Shown one piece after another: positions 51,989 to 62,793 of a DNA stretch of 64,000 nt (positions within the stretch are counted from its first letter, which is position 1; the number at the start of each line of letters is the position of its first letter). Under the pieces are notes generated by a model, which did not search any database, was not told the origin of the DNA, and saw only the letters and a program-made list of their open reading frames with translations. Source of the DNA: Pseudomonas mohnii. Lineage in GTDB: Bacteria; Pseudomonadota; Gammaproteobacteria; Pseudomonadales; Pseudomonadaceae. A program made the translations under genes and the position numbers. The stretch is taken from positions 3,209,501 through 3,273,500 of the forward strand of contig NZ_FNRV01000001.1 in NCBI RefSeq assembly GCF_900105115.1, read 5' to 3'.

Positions 51989-53503
51989 ATGAAGCGCAAG
52001 AACATTCTTTTCATCATGGCCGATCAGATGGCCGCGCCAATGTTGCCGTTCTACGGTCCTTCACCGATCAAACTGCCTAATCTAAGCCGCCTAGCCGCCC
52101 AAGGCGTGGTATTCGACGCCGCTTACTGCAACAGCCCTCTGTGCGCGCCATCGCGCTTCACCCTGGTTAGCGGCCAGTTGCCGAGCAAAATCGGCGCCTA
52201 CGACAACGCGGCGGATTTCCCGGCCGATGTACCGACCTATGCCCACTACCTGCGTCGCCTCGGCTACCGCACCGCGCTATCGGGCAAGATGCATTTCTGC
52301 GGCCCGGACCAATTGCACGGCTATGAAGAACGTCTGACCAGCGATATCTATCCGGCCGACTACGGCTGGGCGGTGAACTGGGATGAGCCAGACGTGCGCC
52401 CGTCCTGGTATCACAACATGTCTTCGGTGCTGCAAGCCGGACCCTGCGTACGCACCAATCAACTCGATTTCGACGAAGAAGTGGTGTTCAAGGCCCAGCA
52501 GTATCTGTTCGATCACATCCGCGAAGACGGCGACCAGCCGTTTTGCCTGACCGTTTCGATGACTCACCCCCATGATCCGTACACCATTCCAAAAGCCTTT
52601 TGGGATCTGTACGACGACGCCGATATCCCGTTGCCTGTGACGCCGGATCAACACGAGCTCGACCCGCATTCGCAACGTTTGCTCAAGGTCTACGACCTGT
52701 GGGACAAGCCGCTGCCTGTGGATAAGATCCGTGACGCCCGCCGCGCCTATTTCGGTGCGTGCAGCTATATAGACAGTAACGTCGGCAAACTCCTGCAAAC
52801 ACTCGAAGATACCGGGCTTATCGATGACACCATCATCGTGTTCTCCGGCGACCACGGTGACATGCTCGGCGAGCGGGGCCTCTGGTACAAAATGCACTGG
52901 TTTGAAATGGCGGCTCGCGTGCCCCTGTTGATAAGTGCCCCAGGGCAATTCGGCGCCGGTCGGGTCAGCGCCTCGGTGTCCACTGCCGACCTGCTGCCAA
53001 CCTTCGTCGAGCTGGCGGGCGGTTCGCTGGAACCGGGTTTGCCGCTGGATGGCCGCTCACTGGTTCCGCACCTGCAAGGGCAGGGCGGCCACGACGAAGT
53101 GTTCGGCGAATACATGGCCGAAGGCACCATCAGCCCGTTGATGATGATTCGCCGCGGCGCCTACAAATTCATCTACAGCGAAGACGACCCTTGCCTGCTC
53201 TTCGATGTGCACAATGACCCGCACGAATTGGAAGAACTCAGCCAGTCGCCGCAACATCGCCAGCTATTCGACGATTTTCTCGCCGAAGCGCGGGCCCGCT
53301 GGGACATTCCCGCGATCCACCAACAGGTGCTCGCGAGCCAGCGACGCCGGCGTTTCGTCGCCGATGCGCTGACCATCGGCAAGCTGAAGAGCTGGGATCA
53401 CCAGCCGCTGGTGGACGCCAGTCAGCAGTACATGCGCAACCACATCGACCTCGATGATCTGGAGCGTAAAGCACGTTATCCACAACCCTGCCAAAACCAA
53501 TAA
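51989..53503 (+). CDS. betC: Choline-sulfatase
   Basis: This enzyme hydrolyses choline-O-sulfate to choline and sulfate. The 504-residue sulfatase has the formylglycine motif C52-x-P-S-R (LCAPSRFTLVSGQ), the metal site D12-Q13 at the N-terminus (FIMADQM), and D288-H289 in VFSGDHGDMLGE. I use the ATG at 51989 (MKRKNILFIM), 18 bases after an upstream ATG. It is followed 16 bases later by the choline-binding protein, so one operon makes choline and supplies the transport protein. Confidence 0.96.
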   Translation: MKRKNILFIMADQMAAPMLPFYGPSPIKLPNLSRLAAQGVVFDAAYCNSPLCAPSRFTLVSGQLPSKIGAYDNAADFPADVPTYAHYLRRLGYRTALSGKMHFCGPDQLHGYEERLTSDIYPADYGWAVNWDEPDVRPSWYHNMSSVLQAGPCVRTNQLDFDEEVVFKAQQYLFDHIREDGDQPFCLTVSMTHPHDPYTIPKAFWDLYDDADIPLPVTPDQHELDPHSQRLLKVYDLWDKPLPVDKIRDARRAYFGACSYIDSNVGKLLQTLEDTGLIDDTIIVFSGDHGDMLGERGLWYKMHWFEMAARVPLLISAPGQFGAGRVSASVSTADLLPTFVELAGGSLEPGLPLDGRSLVPHLQGQGGHDEVFGEYMAEGTISPLMMIRRGAYKFIYSEDDPCLLFDVHNDPHELEELSQSPQHRQLFDDFLAEARARWDIPAIHQQVLASQRRRRFVADALTIGKLKSWDHQPLVDASQQYMRNHIDLDDLERKARYPQPCQNQ

Positions 53504-53519
53504 TGTTAAGGGGAAGTCC

Positions 53520-54440
53520 ATGCAAAGGTTATCCACAGTACTGACAGTCGGGCTCCTGGCGCTGGGCAGCGCTTCGGCATTTGCCGACCAGAGCTGCGAG
53601 ACGGTGAAAATGGCCGATCCAGGCTGGAGCGACATCGCCGCGACTAACGCCATCACCGGGTTTCTGCTGGACGGCATGGGCTACAAGGCCAAGGTCGACA
53701 CGCTCGCGGTGCCGATCACCTATGGTGGGCTCAAGGATGGCCAGGTCGATGTGTTCCTGGGTAACTGGATGCCGGCGCAGCAGGGCTTCTACGACAAATT
53801 CGTCGCCACCGGCGATGTCACGCAACTGGCGAAGAACCTCGACGGCACCGAATTCACCCTCGCCGTCCCGGACTACGTGTGGGATGCGGGTGTGCATAAC
53901 TTTGCCGACCTGAACAAGTTCGCCGACAAGTTCGACAAGAAGATCTACGGCATCGGCTCCGGCGCGCCAGCGAACGCCTCGTTGCAGGAAATCATCAAGA
54001 AGAACGACTTCGACATGGGTCAGTGGAAACTGGTCGAATCCAGCGAACAGGCCATGCTCGCCGAAGTGTCTCGCGCCGTGAAAAAACAGAAGTTCGTGAC
54101 CTTCCTCGGCTGGACCCCGCACCCGATGAACGTGCAATTGAAAATGCATTACCTCAAGGGTGGCGAGCAATACTTTGGCGACACGGGCAGCGTCCACACC
54201 CTGACCCGCAAAGGTTATGCACAGGCCTGTCCGAACGTTGGCAAGCTGCTGACCAACCTGAGTTTCACCCAGGAGATGGAAAACAGCATCATGGCCGAGG
54301 TGGTAAACAAGAAAGTCAGCAATGCCGACGCGGCCAAGGCGTGGATCAAGGCCAACCCGGCGGTGCTGGACAAGTGGCTTGATGGCGTGAAGACCGTGGA
54401 CGGCAAGGATGCATTACCGGCGGTGAAAGCCAAGCTCTGA
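53520..54440 (+). CDS. choX: Choline ABC transporter substrate-binding protein
   Basis: This 306-residue periplasmic protein has a signal peptide ending SAFA-DQSC. The family segments MADPGWSDIAATNAITGFLLDGMGY, VDVFLGNWMPAQQGF and GWTPHPMN hold the aromatic residues of the choline site in ChoX-type proteins. No permease or ATPase is adjacent, so it may use a core choline transporter encoded elsewhere, as known in Pseudomonas. It is probably co-transcribed with betC. Confidence 0.9.
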   Translation: MQRLSTVLTVGLLALGSASAFADQSCETVKMADPGWSDIAATNAITGFLLDGMGYKAKVDTLAVPITYGGLKDGQVDVFLGNWMPAQQGFYDKFVATGDVTQLAKNLDGTEFTLAVPDYVWDAGVHNFADLNKFADKFDKKIYGIGSGAPANASLQEIIKKNDFDMGQWKLVESSEQAMLAEVSRAVKKQKFVTFLGWTPHPMNVQLKMHYLKGGEQYFGDTGSVHTLTRKGYAQACPNVGKLLTNLSFTQEMENSIMAEVVNKKVSNADAAKAWIKANPAVLDKWLDGVKTVDGKDALPAVKAKL

Positions 54441-54448
54441 CAATGACC

Positions 54449-54493
54449 TGTGGCGAGGGGGCCCCTCTCGCCACAGCAAGCTCCCTCGCCACA
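54449..54493. repeat. REP-like repeat, third sequence type
   Basis: TGTGGCGAGGGGGCCCCTCT and its inverted copy ending CTCCCTCGCCACA lie between choX and the SulP gene. The core GTGGCGAGGG differs from the other two REP types in this window. Confidence 0.8.
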
Positions 54494-54544
54494 TAATTTT
54501 TGTCGTCCTGCTACCCTTGCGAAAACCCCCAGCCGAGAGGACCC

Positions 54545-56113
54545 ATGGCCCTTCCCAGCCGCCACTCACTCTTTCCGTTCCTCACCTGGTTACCCCGACA
54601 AACCCGCGCCAGCATTGGTCGTGATCTAATTGTCGGTCTCAGTGGCGCGATTCTCGCGCTGCCGCAATCCATTGCCTACGCGCTGATTGCCGGCCTGCCA
54701 CCGGAATACGGTCTGTACGCGGCGATCATCCCGGTGCTGATTGCCTGTCTGTGGGGTTCGTCGTGGCATTTGATCTGCGGTCCTACGGCGGCCATCTCCA
54801 TTGTCCTGTACGCCAGCGTCAGTCCTCTGGCCGTTCCCGCGACGCAGGACTACGTCACTTTGATCTTGCTACTGACGTTCCTCGCCGGGATCTTCCAATG
54901 GCTGCTGGGTTTGTTGCGGTTTGGCGCATTGGTGAATTTCGTCTCTCACTCGGTGGTGCTGGGCTTCACGCTGGGTGCGGCCGTGGTGATCGCCGTCGGC
55001 CAGTTGCCTAACCTGTTGGGACTGGACTTGCCGAGCCAGGCCACGGCACTGGACAGCTTCATCAATTTATTCAGGCATCTCGACAAGGTGGACAAACCGT
55101 CGCTCGTGCTGGGCCTGGCCACCGTCGTGGTCGGCGCGATCCTGAAACTGTTGCTACCGCGCTGGCCGACCCTGTTGATCACCCTGATGCTGGGCGCGCT
55201 GCTGGTCTGGCTCTGGCCCGCGATGTTCGGTCATGTGCAACGGGTCAGCGCCTTCACCGGAAAGTTACCGCCGTTCAGCCCGTTGCCGCTGGACCTCGAC
55301 CTGATCTTGCGTCTGCTGCCCAGTGCCGTGGCCGTGGGCATGCTCGGGTTGGTGACCAGCCTGTCGATCGCCCGCTCGCTGTCCGCCCGTTCACAGCAGT
55401 TGCTCGATGCCAATCAGGAAGTACGCGCCCAAGGCTTGTCGAACATTGTCGGGGCCTTTTTCTCCGGATCGCTGTCAGCCGGTTCGTTCACCCGCTCAGG
55501 CCTGAGCTATGACGCGGGCGCTTGTTCGCCGTTGGCGGGCGTTTTTTCGGCGTTGTGGGTGGCGCTGTTCGCGATCTTCGGCGCCAGCCTGATCGCGCAC
55601 ATCCCGATCCCGGCCATGGCTGGCAGCATTCTGTTGATCGCCTGGGGCTTGATCGACCATCGCGGCATTCGCGCCTTGCTGCGGGTCAGCCGTGCCGAGT
55701 TCGTGGTGATGGCGCTGACCTGCGTCGCGACCTTGCTCCTGGAATTGCAGACGGCGATCTATGCCGGCGTGCTGGCGTCGCTGTTCTTCTACCTCAAGCG
55801 CACCTCGCAACCTCGGGTTCAGCATATACGCGAGGGTGATGAGGACATTCTGCGGGTCGGCGGCTCGATCTTCTTCGGCGCCAGCCATTACTTGCAGGTG
55901 CGTTTGCAACGGATGCACGGCGCACGGGTGGTGATCGAGGCGCAGCAGATCAACTTCATCGACTATTCGGGCGTGGAAATGCTGCATCAGGAAGCGCGGC
56001 GACTGCTGCGCCAGAATCGCAGCCTGACCCTGCGCCAGGCGCGGCCGCAGGTGGTGGAAGAACTGAGGAAGTTGGAAGGGGCAGAGAAATGTCCGATCCG
56101 GTTTGAGGACTGA
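54545..56113 (+). CDS. SulP-family sulfate transporter with STAS domain
   Basis: This 522-residue protein has an N-terminal membrane domain of about 12-14 helices, beginning RDLIVGLSGAILALPQSIAYALIAGLPPEYGLYA. The SulP signature is near SNIVGAFFSGSLSAGSFTRS. A C-terminal STAS domain covers about 430-520 (IEAQQINFIDYSGVEML). It is the third gene in the betC direction and may handle the sulfate released by choline-sulfatase, though a REP-like repeat and 104 bases separate it from choX. The start has a GAGAGGAC site. Confidence 0.92.
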   Translation: MALPSRHSLFPFLTWLPRQTRASIGRDLIVGLSGAILALPQSIAYALIAGLPPEYGLYAAIIPVLIACLWGSSWHLICGPTAAISIVLYASVSPLAVPATQDYVTLILLLTFLAGIFQWLLGLLRFGALVNFVSHSVVLGFTLGAAVVIAVGQLPNLLGLDLPSQATALDSFINLFRHLDKVDKPSLVLGLATVVVGAILKLLLPRWPTLLITLMLGALLVWLWPAMFGHVQRVSAFTGKLPPFSPLPLDLDLILRLLPSAVAVGMLGLVTSLSIARSLSARSQQLLDANQEVRAQGLSNIVGAFFSGSLSAGSFTRSGLSYDAGACSPLAGVFSALWVALFAIFGASLIAHIPIPAMAGSILLIAWGLIDHRGIRALLRVSRAEFVVMALTCVATLLLELQTAIYAGVLASLFFYLKRTSQPRVQHIREGDEDILRVGGSIFFGASHYLQVRLQRMHGARVVIEAQQINFIDYSGVEMLHQEARRLLRQNRSLTLRQARPQVVEELRKLEGAEKCPIRFED

Positions 56114-56141
56114 AACACCATGGTTGTGACAACCGCATAGC

Positions 56142-56191
56142 CTGTGGCGAGGGAGCTTGCTCCCGCTCGGGTGCGAAGCGCCCTCGCCACA
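56142..56191. repeat. REP-like repeat, third type
   Basis: GTGGCGAGGGAGCTTGCTCC followed by an inverted end GCGCCCTCGCCAC lies between the convergent SulP and aroE genes. Confidence 0.8.
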
Positions 56192-56196
56192 AAGGC

Positions 56197-57018
56197 CTAG
56201 AGGGCCAGCTGCCGACGCAGCTCGGCCAGCACCGGCGCCGTATCCGGGCGCACGCCGCGCCACAGGAAAAAAGCCTCCGCCGCTTGTTCGGCGAGCATGC
56301 CCAAGCCATCCATCGCCGCCGCTGCACCGTGTTCGCTGGCCCAGCGGCAGAAGGAGGTCGGTTCCTTGCCGTACATCATGTCGTAGCACACCGTTTTGCC
56401 CGGCTCGATCAGGCTGCTGGCAATCGGCGGGACTTCGCCCGAGAGGCTGGCGGACGTCGCGTTGATGATCAGGTCCACCGATTCCTGCAACCAGTCAAAA
56501 CCGCTGGCCGATACCGGGCCCAGGTCGCAGAACAGCTCCGCCAGCAACTCCGCCTTGTCCACCGTACGGTTGGCGATGATCACCGACGCCGGTTGTTCTG
56601 CCAGCAAGGGTTCCAGTGCACCGCGCACCGCGCCGCCAGCACCGAGCAGCAGGATGCGTTTGTCCTTGAGGCTGAACCCGGCGTTGACCGTCAGGTCGCG
56701 CACGAGGCCGGCACCGTCGGTGTTATCGCCCAGCAGAGTGCCATCGGCCAGTTTGCTCAGGGTATTCACCGCCCCGGCCCGTCGTGCCCGCGCCGTCAGG
56801 CTGTCGGCCAGAAGGTAGGCTTCTTCCTTGAACGGCACTGTGACATTGGCCCCACGACCCTCGAGGAAAAACGCCCGGGCACAGCCGGAAAAATCGTCGA
56901 GCGGCGCCAGCGAGGCGCTGTAGTCGAGTTTCTGCCCGGTCTGCTCGGCAAACAGGCGATGGATCAGCGGCGACTTGCTGTGACCAATCGGGTTGCCGAA
57001 TACGACGTAACGGTCCAT
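56197..57018 (-). CDS. aroE: Shikimate dehydrogenase
   Basis: This enzyme reduces 3-dehydroshikimate with NADPH in aromatic amino-acid synthesis. It has 273 residues, with the shikimate-binding N-terminus [14 protein letters not shown], the catalytic Lys in [11 protein letters not shown], the Rossmann loop [12 protein letters not shown] and the C-terminal [14 protein letters not shown]. It is the second gene after hemF, 13 bases apart. Confidence 0.96.
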   Translation of the reverse strand: MDRYVVFGNPIGHSKSPLIHRLFAEQTGQKLDYSASLAPLDDFSGCARAFFLEGRGANVTVPFKEEAYLLADSLTARARRAGAVNTLSKLADGTLLGDNTDGAGLVRDLTVNAGFSLKDKRILLLGAGGAVRGALEPLLAEQPASVIIANRTVDKAELLAELFCDLGPVSASGFDWLQESVDLIINATSASLSGEVPPIASSLIEPGKTVCYDMMYGKEPTSFCRWASEHGAAAAMDGLGMLAEQAAEAFFLWRGVRPDTAPVLAELRRQLAL

Positions 57019-57031
57019 CAGGATTCCTCGT

Positions 57032-57970
<939 letters not shown>

Positions 57971-58111
57971 CTACGCGGCGCTCCATTGGAGCTCAGCCGG
58001 CGCAAATGGGCGCGTAGCATACCACCGCCGATGCGCTCGTCGCAGTTGACGAAGATCAAGCTTAGGAGTCCGATAGGAGGCTTTGGTAGAAACGATCTCA
58101 GGAGAGTGCAG

Positions 58112-59089
58112 ATGGCAAAGCGTATTCAGTTCCGTGCCCACGGTGGCCCCGAAGTGCTCGAGTATGTGGATTACCAACCCGCCGAGCCCGGCCCGCAGCA
58201 AGTTCGGGTGAGCAACAAGGCCATCGGCCTGAACTTCATCGATACCTATTACCGCAGCGGCCTCTATTCGCCGCCGTCCCTGCCATCGGGCGTGGGCTCC
58301 GAAGGGGCGGGCGTGGTCGAGGCCGTCGGCAGCGAAGTGACCCGGTTCAAGGTGGGTGATCGCGTGGCCTATGGCAGCGGTCCGTTGGGCGCCTACAGTG
58401 ACGTGCATGTATTGCCCGAAGCCAACCTGGTGCATCTGCCGGACGCCATCAGCTTCGAACAGGCGGCAGGGGTCATGCTCAAAGGCCTGACCGTGCAATA
58501 CCTGTTGCGTCAGACCTATGAACTCAAGGGCGGCGAAACCATCCTGTTCCACGCCGCGGCCGGTGGCGTGGGCTCCCTGGCGTGCCAATGGGCCAAGGCA
58601 TTGGGCGTGAAGTTGATCGGCACCGTGAGTTCAGCGCAGAAAGCCGCACTGGCCAAGGCCAATGGCGCCTGGGCGACCATCGACTACAGCCATGAAAACG
58701 TCGCACAGCGCGTACTGGAATTGACTGACGGCAAAAAGGTCTCGGTGGTGTACGACGGCGTCGGCAAGGACACCTGGCTGACTTCGCTCGACAGCGTGGC
58801 GCCCCGGGGGCTGGTGGTGAGTTTCGGCAATGCGTCCGGTGCGGTGGACGGGGTGAACCTGGGGATTCTGGCGGCGAAGGGTTCGCTGTACGTGACCCGC
58901 CCGACACTGGCGACCTACGCCAACAACGCCGAGAACCTGCAGCGAATGGCCGACGAACTGTTCGAGATGATCATCAGCGGCAAGCTGACGGTCGATATCA
59001 GCCAGCGTTATCCACTGGCTGAAGCAGCGAAGGCGCAGACCGAGTTGTCGGCGCGGCGCACGACCGGGTCGGTTGTTCTGTTGCCTTAA
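58112..59089 (+). CDS. qor: NADPH:quinone reductase (QOR family)
   Basis: This 325-residue zinc-independent MDR reductase has VGSEGAGVVEAVGSEV, the cofactor loop AAAGGVGSLACQWAKALG and the C-terminal YPLAEAAKAQTELSARRTTGSVVLLP. I start at the ATG at 58112 after a CAGGAGA site; the long upstream frame is antisense to hemF and is not real. Function is likely one- or two-electron quinone reduction. Confidence 0.95.
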   Translation: MAKRIQFRAHGGPEVLEYVDYQPAEPGPQQVRVSNKAIGLNFIDTYYRSGLYSPPSLPSGVGSEGAGVVEAVGSEVTRFKVGDRVAYGSGPLGAYSDVHVLPEANLVHLPDAISFEQAAGVMLKGLTVQYLLRQTYELKGGETILFHAAAGGVGSLACQWAKALGVKLIGTVSSAQKAALAKANGAWATIDYSHENVAQRVLELTDGKKVSVVYDGVGKDTWLTSLDSVAPRGLVVSFGNASGAVDGVNLGILAAKGSLYVTRPTLATYANNAENLQRMADELFEMIISGKLTVDISQRYPLAEAAKAQTELSARRTTGSVVLLP

Positions 59090-59114
59090 GATTTTCAGCG
59101 ACTGGCAGGGCCTC

Positions 59115-59209
59115 ATCGCTGGCAAGCCAGCTCCCACAGGTTTCGGTGGTGAATACAAATACTGTGAACACCCGAAATCACCGTGGGAGCGGGTTTGCCA
59201 GCGAACGAT
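59115..59209. repeat. REP doublet, second sequence type
   Basis: TCGCTGGCAAGCCAGCTCCC (59116-59135) and an inverted copy at about 59183-59205 with GGGAGCGGGTTTGCCAGCGA lie between the convergent qor and tsaC genes. The core GCTGGC type is the same as the single copy near 43.5 kb. Confidence 0.85.
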
Positions 59210-59219
59210 GACGCGAACG

Positions 59220-59777
59220 TCAACCCGCGCGCATGACCTGGCCGGTCGCCAGATCGCGAATCACACTCGGATTCTTGCGCCCGCCGAGGTTCCCGCCCAA
59301 CACCAGATCAAGCTGTCCACGGAAATACTGCTCCACGCGAATCCGCGTGCGCGCCGCCGGCCGGCCCTGAGGGTTGGCGGACGTCGATACCAGCGGCCCG
59401 ACCAGTGAGCACAAGTCCCGCACCAGCGGGTGATCGCTGACCCGCAGGGCCACGGTTTCATGCACCCCGGTAATCCACTGCGGCAACATGTTCTGATGCG
59501 GCACCAGCCAGGTGTTCGGCCCCGGCCAGGTGCTGGCCATGCGATCCATCCACAGCTCAGGGAAGTCTTCGAAGAGGAAGTCGAACTGACGGATGTTGTC
59601 GGCGACCAGAATCAGGCCCTTATCCACAGACCGGCCCTTGAGCAGCAACAGCCGCTCCACGGCCTCTTCGTCCCACGGGTCGCAACCCAGACCCCAGACT
59701 GCTTCGGTTGGGTAGGCAATCACCGCCCCGGCGCGAATTGCTTGCGCGGCTTGTTGCACACGCCAACTGTTGACCAT
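59220..59777 (-). CDS. tsaC: Threonylcarbamoyl-AMP synthase
   Basis: This 185-residue YrdC/Sua5 protein makes threonylcarbamoyl-AMP for the t6A modification of tRNA. It has the KxR-type nucleotide-binding region ([18 protein letters not shown]), the N-terminal [11 protein letters not shown] and the C-terminal [14 protein letters not shown] prefer the ATG at 59777 because GGAG lies 8 bases upstream; a GTG 9 bases further up is possible. Confidence 0.94.
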   Translation of the reverse strand: MVNSWRVQQAAQAIRAGAVIAYPTEAVWGLGCDPWDEEAVERLLLLKGRSVDKGLILVADNIRQFDFLFEDFPELWMDRMASTWPGPNTWLVPHQNMLPQWITGVHETVALRVSDHPLVRDLCSLVGPLVSTSANPQGRPAARTRIRVEQYFRGQLDLVLGGNLGGRKNPSVIRDLATGQVMRAG

Positions 59778-59831
59778 GAAAAACACTCCAGAATAAGGCT
59801 CTGCGCAGTTTACCGATCTTGTTTATAAAAC

Positions 59832-60938
59832 CTAGCTCACTCGTGCAAACCAACGGCCGTTTTCGCAAACCGCACGCCCCTCCATCTCCAGTTCCGTCAA
59901 CGCCCCCAGCACTTTGGGCAAAGCCCAGCCGCTGGCATCGGCCAGTGCCTCACTGGAGAGCGGCGCGGCGTGAAGCAGGGTCAGCAACGGGTGAGGCGCA
60001 GCCGTCGCAGACACTTCTGTGGAAAACGGCAGCTGCTGCCAGCCGCGCAGGGCTTCGAGGATGTGCTCGACGGTTTCCACCAGCACGGCACCGTCGCGGA
60101 TCAGTTGATGGCAACCACGGGCGCCGGGGTGATGGATCGACCCGGGAATCGCGTACACCTCACGCCCCTGTTCCGCCGCGAGCCTCGCGGTAATCAACGA
60201 ACCGCTGGCCACACTGGCCTCCACCACCAGCACGCCGAGGGACAAACCGCTGATGATCCGGTTGCGTCGCGGGAAGTTGCTGGCGCTCGGACCGGCATCC
60301 AGCGGGAACTCCGAAAGCACGGCGCTACCGGTGGCAATCATCGCGTCGGCCAGTCGTCGATTGCGCTGTGGATAAAACTTTTCAAGACCCGTGCCAAGCA
60401 CGCCGACCGTTTGCCCGCCAATGTCCAACGCCGCCTGATGAGCGGCCGCGTCGATGCCCAGGGCCAGACCGCTGGTAATGACAAATCCCGCGCCGGCCAG
60501 GCTGCGGGAAAACGCTGCGGCGGTGTCCATGCCCGGTCGTGACGCACGACGACTGCCGACCATCGCCAACTGCGGTTTTTCCAGAATGCCGGGGTCGCCG
60601 GCGACGAATAACAGCGGCGGCGCGTCGCTGATCTGCGCCAGCAGTGAAGGGTAGTCAGGCTGGTCCCACATCAGTAAACGCTGGCCCGGACGCTCTAGCC
60701 AGGCCAAAGCATGACTGGCGCCATCGCGAATTTCAGCGCATCGCCGGGCCTCGGAACAGGCCAGCGGCAAACCCAGCGCACGCCAGGCACTGGCGGGTGC
60801 GCTGATGGCTTTGGACGCCGAACCGAACGCCTCCAGCAGTTTCTTGAAACGCGCCGGCCCCAGTTCAGGTAGACGGTGCAGACGTAAACGAGCTTCCAGT
60901 TCCGCAGGGGAAACCGGTGCAGTGGCAAGCATCGACAT
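59832..60938 (-). CDS. dprA: DNA-processing protein DprA
   Basis: This 368-residue protein loads RecA on incoming single-stranded DNA in competent cells. It has an N-terminal SAM-like region, the Rossmann domain (MVGSRRASRPGMDTAAAFSRSLAGAGFVITSGLALGID, then VGVLGTGLEKFYPQRN and YAIPGSIHHPGARG) and a C-terminal winged helix. The order tsaC-dprA-LysM is that of Pseudomonas. No other competence gene lies nearby. Confidence 0.95.
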   Translation of the reverse strand: MSMLATAPVSPAELEARLRLHRLPELGPARFKKLLEAFGSASKAISAPASAWRALGLPLACSEARRCAEIRDGASHALAWLERPGQRLLMWDQPDYPSLLAQISDAPPLLFVAGDPGILEKPQLAMVGSRRASRPGMDTAAAFSRSLAGAGFVITSGLALGIDAAAHQAALDIGGQTVGVLGTGLEKFYPQRNRRLADAMIATGSAVLSEFPLDAGPSASNFPRRNRIISGLSLGVLVVEASVASGSLITARLAAEQGREVYAIPGSIHHPGARGCHQLIRDGAVLVETVEHILEALRGWQQLPFSTEVSATAAPHPLLTLLHAAPLSSEALADASGWALPKVLGALTELEMEGRAVCENGRWFARVS

Positions 60939-61019
60939 GGATCATCCTTGATCGTTATGAGCACCCGTACAAACGGGAATAAGCTGTGGATAACTCTGTT
61001 GGTAACTTGTGAAGCACGC

Positions 61020-62045
61020 TTACGGATTTCGTACCTTGTCCATCACCGCCAGCGAGCGCGATGCGTTGAGTACCAGCCCGTAGCTCAGCTTGTCGTAGGT
61101 GCGGAAAACCATCAGCAGTCCGGCGCGCTCATCGGGAATTTTCAGCGGCTGGCCGGTGATCCGGTCGCGCACGGTTTCGCCGGTCTTCATCACCTCCAGG
61201 ACATTGCCTTCTGCCAAACCGTCGCGTTGGCCCTTGTTCAGGGTGACCACGTCGAGCGCGCCCACCTGGGTGACGCCGCGCGGGACATCGATGATCAAGC
61301 CGTTGATTTCATTTTTCGGTGCACTGGGCATGAAGGTTGTGTTGATCGAGCGTTCTTCACCGCTGAACAAGCGGTCGCCGAGGCGCACCTCCTGAGTCGT
61401 GCGCTGCAGCGCCAGCGTGGCGACGTCGCCTTCGGTGGCGAGGACTTCTCCGCTGCCGATGTCATCCGCGTTGATCCCCAGAAACGCTTGGGTCTGTGGA
61501 TCGGTGTAGGTCTTGCCCTGGCGGAAGATGCCGTAGACCGGCTGTGCCGGGTCGAATTGGCCGCGAGCGAAGATGCGATCGCCAACGCCGCTGAGCACCC
61601 GCTCGGCGTCCCCGGCCACGATGTAGGGCGCCTTGTCGAAATCCTCGACCTTGTCGACGATGCGGTTGCTCAGCAGAAAGCTTTTGATCGACCTCAGAGG
61701 AATGCTCGGAATGGCTTCCGCCACCGGGCTGCTGTGCACCCGTGGCGAGAGCTTGAGGGTGCCTCGGGACGCACCGCGATCGAGGGTCAACCGTGGCTGG
61801 CCATTGACGTAGACGAGCGCCAGCGAGTCGCCGGGATAAATGAGGTCGGGGTTTTCGATCCGCGGATTGGCCTGCCAGAGCTCGGGCCACTGCCACGGCT
61901 CACGAAGGAATTTTGCCGAGATGTCCCAGAGTGTGTCCCCTGGGATCACTGTGTATGTCTGTGGAAAACCTTCCCTGAGCTGCACTTGCCCATGCGCCCA
62001 GCCTGCCGAGGCCAGAAGGAGCAAGGCGAGTAGTGATTTCCTCAT
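61020..62045 (-). CDS. LysM-domain secreted protein
   Basis: This 341-residue protein has a signal peptide (MRKSLLALLLLASAGWAHG), then a LysM domain at about 29-82 (TYTVIPGDTLWDISAKFL, then WPELWQANPRI). A long C-terminal domain of unknown fold follows. It may bind peptidoglycan in the periplasm. It is divergent from def. Confidence 0.92.
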   Translation of the reverse strand: MRKSLLALLLLASAGWAHGQVQLREGFPQTYTVIPGDTLWDISAKFLREPWQWPELWQANPRIENPDLIYPGDSLALVYVNGQPRLTLDRGASRGTLKLSPRVHSSPVAEAIPSIPLRSIKSFLLSNRIVDKVEDFDKAPYIVAGDAERVLSGVGDRIFARGQFDPAQPVYGIFRQGKTYTDPQTQAFLGINADDIGSGEVLATEGDVATLALQRTTQEVRLGDRLFSGEERSINTTFMPSAPKNEINGLIIDVPRGVTQVGALDVVTLNKGQRDGLAEGNVLEVMKTGETVRDRITGQPLKIPDERAGLLMVFRTYDKLSYGLVLNASRSLAVMDKVRNP

Positions 62046-62216
62046 GCGGTGAATCCCTTTATTATGTGCGTTCGCGTGAAACGCCAGAGCCGTCAGTGGC
62101 TCGCTCCCGGCTTGCTTATGAATAGAAGGGAGCTACGTTTTACATAGATAGCCTGCATCTTCGGACTCGCCAGGCCATCGATCCGACCTTACTTCACACG
62201 TGCAGTCATCAAGCTT

Positions 62217-62723
62217 ATGGCCATTTTAAACATCCTCGAATTCCCTGATCCGCGCCTGCGCACTATCGCCAAACCAGTGGCCGTAGTGGACGACGAAGTG
62301 CGTCAGTTGGTCGATGACATGTTTGAAACAATGTATGAAGCACCGGGCATCGGCCTCGCCGCGACCCAGGTCAACGTGCACAAACGTATCGTCGTGATGG
62401 ACCTCTCCGAAGACCGCACCGAACCGCGCGTGTTCATCAACCCTGAGCTCGAGCCGCTGACCGACGACATGGGTCAGTATCAGGAAGGCTGCCTGTCGGT
62501 GCCGGGTTTCTACGAAAACGTCGATCGCCCACAACGGGTCAAGGTCAAGGCTTTGGACCGCGACGGTCAACCTTACGAACTGATCGCCGAAGATCTGCTC
62601 GCGGTGTGCATCCAGCACGAATGCGACCACCTGAACGGCAAATTGTTCGTCGATTACCTGTCGACGCTCAAACGCGACCGGATCAAGAAGAAGCTGGAAA
62701 AGCTCCATCGCCAGAACGCTTGA
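62217..62723 (+). CDS. def: Peptide deformylase
   Basis: This protein removes the formyl group from nascent proteins. It has 168 residues with the three family motifs G44-IGLAAT-Q51, E90-GCLSV-P96 and H134-E-C-D-H138. Metal ligands are Cys92, His134 and His138, and the catalytic residue is Glu135. It is separated from fmt by a hairpin terminator. Confidence 0.97.
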   Translation: MAILNILEFPDPRLRTIAKPVAVVDDEVRQLVDDMFETMYEAPGIGLAATQVNVHKRIVVMDLSEDRTEPRVFINPELEPLTDDMGQYQEGCLSVPGFYENVDRPQRVKVKALDRDGQPYELIAEDLLAVCIQHECDHLNGKLFVDYLSTLKRDRIKKKLEKLHRQNA

Positions 62724-62734
62724 TGCCCTCCTTC

Positions 62735-62766
62735 AAAGGCTTGCTGCGGCAAGCCTTTTTCTTTTC
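62735..62766 (+). terminator. Hairpin between def and fmt
   Basis: AAAGGCTTGC pairs with GCAAGCCTTT around a short loop, followed by a U-rich tail. It would lower read-through from def into fmt, although the two are often one operon. Confidence 0.75.
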
Positions 62767-62793
62767 AAGATGCTTTGCAATAGAGAGCCCTTC

